Source of the DNA: an uncultured beta proteobacterium
GTDB taxonomy: Bacteria > Pseudomonadota > Gammaproteobacteria > Burkholderiales > Burkholderiaceae
DNA: 37,971 nt
Direction: 5' to 3'
Assembly: GCA_903846025.1 (NCBI GenBank)
Contig: CAIMZP010000142.1
Coordinates: 1 to 37,971 of the forward strand
Position numbers and translations under genes: made by a program. The notes beneath the pieces are model-generated. The model had not been told where the DNA came from, did no database searches, and saw nothing but the letters and a program-made list of their open reading frames with translations. This document shows positions 34,001 through 37,971 of this stretch, in pieces. Each line of letters opens with the position of its first letter. Within the stretch, counting starts at the first letter, position 1.

Positions 34001-34168
34001 TGGAGATGCTCCAGGCAAGGTGCCGCTAACTGAAATAACGGGAGAGTTAAAACTTGGAAGTGCGGCGACCGGGATTTTTAAATAGGCGATAGAGCCTGCG
34101 ATAACGGTTGCTATCGAAAGCAAAACCGTCATTACTGGTCGCCGAATGCATAATTCGGAGATATTCAT
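31070..34168 (-). CDS. RND-family (HAE1) multidrug efflux permease
   Basis: 1032 aa; MNISELCIRRPVMTVLLSIATVIAGSIAYLKIPVAALPSFNSPVISVSGTLPGASPENMAASVALPLE; TM blocks and VGLVVDDAIVVLENI, GIVKKNAILMIDFA. Confidence 0.95.
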   Translation of the reverse strand: MNISELCIRRPVMTVLLSIATVIAGSIAYLKIPVAALPSFNSPVISVSGTLPGASPENMAASVALPLEKEFSTIDGITVISSSNFLGTTNITLEFNNDRDIDKAAVDVQAAMLRAQKRLPIEMTIPPSYRKVNPADTPVLVVRMSSPSVNLSELNDYAENLLSPNLSTISGVAQVLVYGAKRYAVRIRVHPDALANRNLTMDDVASAINKANTNSPVGVLDGPRQSITIYANPQLVKPEEFANLVITQKNGLPVYLKDVAEVSQSYEDVKTWATAGGERSVAIAVLRQPSANTVEVVDSIKSLLPQLQKQMPASIKLQLLNDRSLSIIESIHDVNLTLGLTVLLVVLVIFLFLKHVSATVIPSISLPISLIGAFFLLYFLGYSLDNISLLGITLAVGLVVDDAIVVLENIMRYIEEGMDPLKASLKGSKEVGFTIISISISLVAVFIPLFFMAGPIGLLFREFAVVVSLSILVSALVSLTVVPMLCSRFLPKPGHHAKEYAINKKFDRGFDWLLKTYIHYLDLALKNRKKVLWGAIASFVITVVLFIYSPKGFFPEEDIGQILATTEASEDISFKSMLALQDQAAELVNSDPNVESSISVIGGGASSGTNTGRIFIILKDKFKRQKMSLVMESLRTRFKGLPGLQVYMRPVQNLQLGGKSSKSRYQFTLQSVGFEGVNEWADKLMQKMRADPIFRDVTSDSQLKGLNVQIKINRDQAANAGVTIADIRSALYSSFGERQVSTIYTPVNTYYAILEAAEEDRQYETDLNKVYVRGRATDKLVPLSSVASFVRTVGPTAVNHQGQIPAVTLSFNLAPDIFLGDATKKIEDFTKEIGLPSSIITSYGGDAAVFKSNQSGQLILILAALGVIYVLLGVLYESYIHPLTILAGLPSAAIGALISLRLFGFELTVIASIGILLLIGIVKKNAILMIDFALEAQRNRGMTPEQAIREACILRFRPIMMTTVAALMGALPIAFGIGAGAELRQPLGISVAGGLIFSQFVTLIITPVIYLYLDKYAGTGPMDIPQTVLEGT

Positions 34169-34179
34169 TTGTTGTCTGC

Positions 34180-35466
34180 TTAGCTAGGGTTTGTTTTTAG
34201 AGTTGGCGATGCATTTTTTGATTCGCGAATTTTAGTGCCAGGACGAAGATTCTGTTTACCTTCGACAACAACGCGATCACCTTCTGTTATTCCATCTACA
34301 ACAGCCCGTCCTTGGTATTCATAAAGGACTTTAACTGGTTTTGAAACAGCCTTATCATTCGCGTCAACGATGTACACCACCTTACCATTTGGGCTCATGA
34401 TCACTGCCTGAGAAGGCACTGCTAAGGCATCTTTAAGGGTATTGGCGAAAAGAGATATACGAGCAAATTGACCTGGCAATAAGGTCATTGCATCATTAGA
34501 GATTTGTGCTTTTACTCGAACTGCGCCAATAGATGGGTCAACTTGGTTGTCAATTACTAAGACCTTGCCGGTATAGGTTTTTTTGCTTGAATCGCCTACG
34601 GTAACCTGAACTGATAGAGCCTGCCCCTCTTGCTGATTTTCCAAAAGCGTAGGAATATCTTTTTCAGGAATAATGAATTGAACATTAATTGGATTTAATT
34701 GAGTGATGGTTACCATCGCCCCCACGCTCGAGGTCGCAGTCGAACTGGTGGCTGTCGATACAACATTGCTCGCTTGTACAAGTGAGCCAGGGAAGACATT
34801 CACAATTCCAGCGCGTCCATCAATCGGTGAGCGAATATAGTCAAAGGAAAGTTGAACTTCAGCGGCCTTAGCTGCCGCAAGAGTAGATTTTGCATTTGCA
34901 GATGTTGTCTCTAGACCAGCCTTGGAGATAAAGTTTTTAGCAACCAGCTCCTTGGCACGTACATACTGACTTTGCGCATCATCAGCTAACGCCTTCAGTT
35001 TGTCGTAGTTGGCTTTGTCGTTACGGTCATCTAAAACAAACAGAAGGTCTCCAGTTTTAACTTCCTGACCATCTTTTATGAGAATTTTTGCTACAGTGTC
35101 GGTAACCATGGGGCGAATATCAACAATATTGTTTGAAACAATTGTTCCAGTAGCTTCGATGATTAAGGGAATATCTTTTTTCTCTATCAGTACCGTTGTT
35201 ACAGTGATTGGAGCGCCTGCTTTATCAGATACTAAAAAAAAGTAGCCGTAAGTCTTGCACCCTGCATAAATCACAATCAGCAATGCCAAAATACGCCATT
35301 TGTATTTCAGGATAAAAGCTTTAACGCTAGAGTAATTCGGCTTTTTGAGATTTTCCAGGTGTGGTAAGTATTTGCGCCAAAGGGAGCATAAGTGATTCTT
35401 CGCTTTATTTTTAAGGGCTGGAATTTTTGCTAATGCTTTATCGAGTGCTGATTCTATTTTTGACAC
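34180..35466 (-). CDS. RND efflux periplasmic adaptor (membrane-fusion protein), MdtA-like
   Basis: VTVTTVLIEKKDIPLIIEATGTIV-type lipoyl/barrel-sandwich region, FDYIRSPIDGRAGIVNVFPGSLVQ, ITQLNPINVQFIIPE. Extended cytoplasmic N-terminus before the single TM. Confidence 0.92.
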   Translation of the reverse strand: MSKIESALDKALAKIPALKNKAKNHLCSLWRKYLPHLENLKKPNYSSVKAFILKYKWRILALLIVIYAGCKTYGYFFLVSDKAGAPITVTTVLIEKKDIPLIIEATGTIVSNNIVDIRPMVTDTVAKILIKDGQEVKTGDLLFVLDDRNDKANYDKLKALADDAQSQYVRAKELVAKNFISKAGLETTSANAKSTLAAAKAAEVQLSFDYIRSPIDGRAGIVNVFPGSLVQASNVVSTATSSTATSSVGAMVTITQLNPINVQFIIPEKDIPTLLENQQEGQALSVQVTVGDSSKKTYTGKVLVIDNQVDPSIGAVRVKAQISNDAMTLLPGQFARISLFANTLKDALAVPSQAVIMSPNGKVVYIVDANDKAVSKPVKVLYEYQGRAVVDGITEGDRVVVEGKQNLRPGTKIRESKNASPTLKTNPS

Positions 35467-35581
35467 GGTCTCGGATTTTTCTTGGTTTTATGTAGGGGTA
35501 TTCGGTACGCTACTGAAGTGCTTTAAACGGGATCATTCTCTCATAAGCTCATTAAAATTGCGTTCCATAGGCGATACAGCT

Positions 35582-36037
35582 TTAAGGCAAATATTCCTCA
35601 ACGCCACGGTTGGCCAGTAGGTCTGCTAACTCATTTCCGGGGTGGCCATCGTGCCCACGAACCCAGTGCCAAGAAATCTGGTGGCCTGGAAGTAGGGTAT
35701 CTAATTCTTGCCACAAATCCGCATTTTTAACGGGATCTTTGCTGGCAGTCTTCCACCCCCGTTTTTTCCACCCTTCGAGCCACTCAGTCACCCCCTTTTG
35801 AACATATTGAGAGTCAGTCCAGAGTTCCACAGAACTTTTTTGTTTTAAAGCCTTTAGGGCATGTATGACCGCACTGATTTCCATGCGATTGTTGGTAGTC
35901 AACTTAGTACCACCATGAATATGCTTTTCGTGTTCACCTGAACGCAAAACAGCACCCCAGCCACCAGGGCCCGGGTTGCCTTTGCAGGCTCCGTCGGTAT
36001 AAATAATGATGTGGGGCAGTTTTTTTAAATGAGGCAT
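35582..36037 (-). CDS. rnhA: Ribonuclease HI
   Basis: [84 protein letters not shown]. Confidence 0.97.
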   Translation of the reverse strand: MPHLKKLPHIIIYTDGACKGNPGPGGWGAVLRSGEHEKHIHGGTKLTTNNRMEISAVIHALKALKQKSSVELWTDSQYVQKGVTEWLEGWKKRGWKTASKDPVKNADLWQELDTLLPGHQISWHWVRGHDGHPGNELADLLANRGVEEYLP

Positions 36038-36062
36038 AGATCTAATTTAGCTATTCTTAGGA

Positions 36063-36857
36063 TTACTTTGGGTTCTTGCGGGTTTCCGCTACGGGAGTCA
36101 ATTGAGTAATATTGGGGATTCGGATGGGTTGGATTCGGCCGACAAGACGAATGCCCTCCTGACGCTTAACGGCGGAGAGAACAAATACTGCTCCAAAAAT
36201 AGGCCACCAGCGGTTTCCCATACACTCCAAAAATTGCATGCTAGACATGCTTGATTCCCCATGAAGGGGCAGCTTGTAACAACCAAAATGGCCTCGATCC
36301 AGTGAAAAATTAAGTAGTTGGAGCCAGTCTTTGATTCTAAGGAGGCTAATAAACTGCCCATCCCGAGGTAAATAAGGGGTTCCAATTAAACGGCTTAGGT
36401 ATTGCCGCGCCCCCCAAAGGCTTGCTGGGTTAAACCCAGAAATAATAAGTCGACCCTCTGGAAGTAATACTCTCTCCACCTCCCGTAAAATTTGGTGTGG
36501 ATCAGCAGCAAACTCAAGAACGTGTGGCAAAACCAATAAATCAATACTTTCACTGGCAAAAGGAAGCTCATTAGGATTGCCTTCAATACGGTGCCAGTTA
36601 AATGAACTTGCATGATTTTGTCGGTCATTGGCGTGCATTAGTAACGCATGCAGGGGCATGCGATTCTCTCCAAGGGTATTGATTTGGGGTAAGCCAATTT
36701 GCACTGCGTGAAAACCAAAAACGTCCGCCACGATTCGATCAAAGCATTTTTGCTCCCAAGCAAGTACATATTGGCCTGGGGGCGACTGCAGCCATTTCTC
36801 CCATGAACTCCATGGTGGTGCAGGCATCTGGGAGGGGATGGGAGGGGTTGGTATCAT
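36063..36857 (-). CDS. SAM-dependent methyltransferase (class I, methyltransferase-11-like)
   Basis: LPFASESIDLLVLPHVLEFAADPHQILREVERVLLPEGRLIISGFNPASLWGAR. Start uncertain: ATG 36857 or 36827 (MPAPPWSSWEKW). Confidence 0.88.
   Translation of the reverse strand: MIPTPPIPSQMPAPPWSSWEKWLQSPPGQYVLAWEQKCFDRIVADVFGFHAVQIGLPQINTLGENRMPLHALLMHANDRQNHASSFNWHRIEGNPNELPFASESIDLLVLPHVLEFAADPHQILREVERVLLPEGRLIISGFNPASLWGARQYLSRLIGTPYLPRDGQFISLLRIKDWLQLLNFSLDRGHFGCYKLPLHGESSMSSMQFLECMGNRWWPIFGAVFVLSAVKRQEGIRLVGRIQPIRIPNITQLTPVAETRKNPK
36830..36847 (+). other. Potential G-quadruplex motif GGGAGGGGATGGGAGGGG
   Basis: Four G tracts of at least 3 with loops A, AT, A, directly read from sequence. Confidence 0.7.
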
Positions 36858-36863
36858 CGGTCT

Positions 36864-37673
36864 ATGGTGAAGAATACTTTATTGCATGTTTGGCCGATAC
36901 CGGCATTTGAAGACAATTACATTTGGTGCATTCATGATGGCGATTGCGCTCTCGTGGTTGACCCGGGAGACGCTAGTCCCGTACTTCGGTATTTAGAGCA
37001 AGAGAAGCTTACCTTGACGGGTATCTTAATAACACATCATCATGCTGATCATACTGGCGGAATCCTGCAATTATTAAAGTCATTAGGGTCTTCCATTCCA
37101 GTTTACGGTCCTATTGGTAATAATATTCCTGGGCGTACCCAGGTGGCAATAGAGGGTGATAAGTTCGAGATTTCGGCGCCTCGCATTAGTTTTGAGGTGC
37201 ATGAGGTTCCTGGACACACCTTAAGCCACATTGCGTACTTCGCCAATATGCAGGCCAATGTGGTTGAGCCAATGTTATTTTGTGGGGATACTTTATTTGC
37301 TTCTGGTTGTGGCCGGCTATTTGAGGGGACGCCTACCCAAATGAGTCAATCCTTGGCTAAATTCATTGCCTTACCTAAAAATACATTGGTGTATTGCACT
37401 CATGAATACACTTTATCGAATATTCGATTTGCTTTAGCGGTTGAGCCCAATAATGCCAATTTAATTACCTGGGCACAAACTGCCAAGGCATTGCGTGCGC
37501 AAAACCTACCCACCTTACCAACCACCATTGGACAGGAGCTACAGGTTAACCCTTTTATGCGCTGTGATCAAAAGGAGGTTATAGAATCGGCTCTTGAGGT
37601 TTCGGGCGAAAAATCATTACCTTCCCCGGCTCATGTATTGGCAGTAATACGCGCTTGGAAGGATCGATTCTGA
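36864..37673 (+). CDS. gloB: Hydroxyacylglutathione hydrolase (glyoxalase II)
   Basis: VWPIPAFEDNYIWCIHDGDCALVVDPGDASPV, LITHHHADHTGGI, CGDTLFASGCGRLFEGTPTQM, YCTHEYTLSN. Confidence 0.96.
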   Translation: MVKNTLLHVWPIPAFEDNYIWCIHDGDCALVVDPGDASPVLRYLEQEKLTLTGILITHHHADHTGGILQLLKSLGSSIPVYGPIGNNIPGRTQVAIEGDKFEISAPRISFEVHEVPGHTLSHIAYFANMQANVVEPMLFCGDTLFASGCGRLFEGTPTQMSQSLAKFIALPKNTLVYCTHEYTLSNIRFALAVEPNNANLITWAQTAKALRAQNLPTLPTTIGQELQVNPFMRCDQKEVIESALEVSGEKSLPSPAHVLAVIRAWKDRF

Positions 37674-37971
37674 TGTTTTGGCGTTATGCGGCAATTGTTC
37701 TAATTGCCGTACTTTCTGGTTGTGCTAGTACTGGAGATTGGTCCTCGGATACGCCAGCTCAAGGTGGTGCGCGAGGTTCCAAAGCAAAGAGAGTGAACTT
37801 ACAGAGTCAATCAGTAAGCGATCTTTATGCTCCATCAAGTAATTTATGGATTCGCATTCGGGATGGCTTTGAAATGGAGCCCATGAATACGCCTCTAGAA
37901 ATCGAGCAAATCCGATGGTTGAGTGCTCGTCCGGATTATGTGAATCGCTCGATGACGCGTTCATCACGCTA
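37673..37971 (+). CDS. mltD: Membrane-bound lytic murein transglycosylase D-like lipoprotein, N-terminal part (truncated at window end)
   Basis: Manual translation: MFWRYAAIVLIAVLSGCASTGDW (lipobox) ... NLWIRIRDGFEMEPMNTPLEIEQIRWLSARPDYVNRSMTRSSR; TGATG overlap with gloB stop. Confidence 0.8.
   Translation, partial: MFWRYAAIVLIAVLSGCASTGDWSSDTPAQGGARGSKAKRVNLQSQSVSDLYAPSSNLWIRIRDGFEMEPMNTPLEIEQIRWLSARPDYVNRSMTRSSR

Noticed and set aside
37725-37967. 80-aa minus-strand ORF at the window end
   Set aside because: Antisense to the MltD-like lipoprotein N-terminus, which has a lipobox and family-like sequence.

Overview
The window is about 38 kb of ordinary chromosomal backbone from a betaproteobacterium. 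Gene order and protein sequences look Polynucleobacter/Burkholderiaceae-like; this is inference, no search was run. Left to right it contains: a truncated SYLF lipid-binding gene (-), rpsO-pnp, a quinone oxidoreductase, tpiA-secG-tRNA-Leu(GAG), and a complete 14-gene Complex I operon (nuoA-N). These are followed by a NUDIX hydrolase, a DUF1178 protein, a polar amino-acid-type ABC transporter (SBP, permease, ATPase, permease), mmsA (-), an OYE-family flavin oxidoreductase, a Bug/TTT solute receptor, a SprT-like metalloprotein and a tartrate/D-malate dehydrogenase-type enzyme. A minus-strand block then carries dnaQ, an RND permease, its membrane-fusion protein, rnhA and a methyltransferase, and it diverges from gloB-mltD. 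I saw no phage, IS element, CRISPR array, toxin-antitoxin module or recognisable defence system, and no convincing whole new biological system. The best second-look signals are: (1) an RND efflux pair lying inside the usual rnhA-dnaQ neighbourhood, with the permease stop and dnaQ start overlapping as TAATG; (2) a short-loop four-tract G-quadruplex motif at the nearly zero-gap divergent start of gloB and the methyltransferase; (3) a perfect 12-bp hairpin in the signal-peptide-cleavage codons of the Bug receptor; (4) a long stem plus mutually exclusive hairpins in the pnp leader; (5) a terminator embedded in the 3' end of dnaQ.
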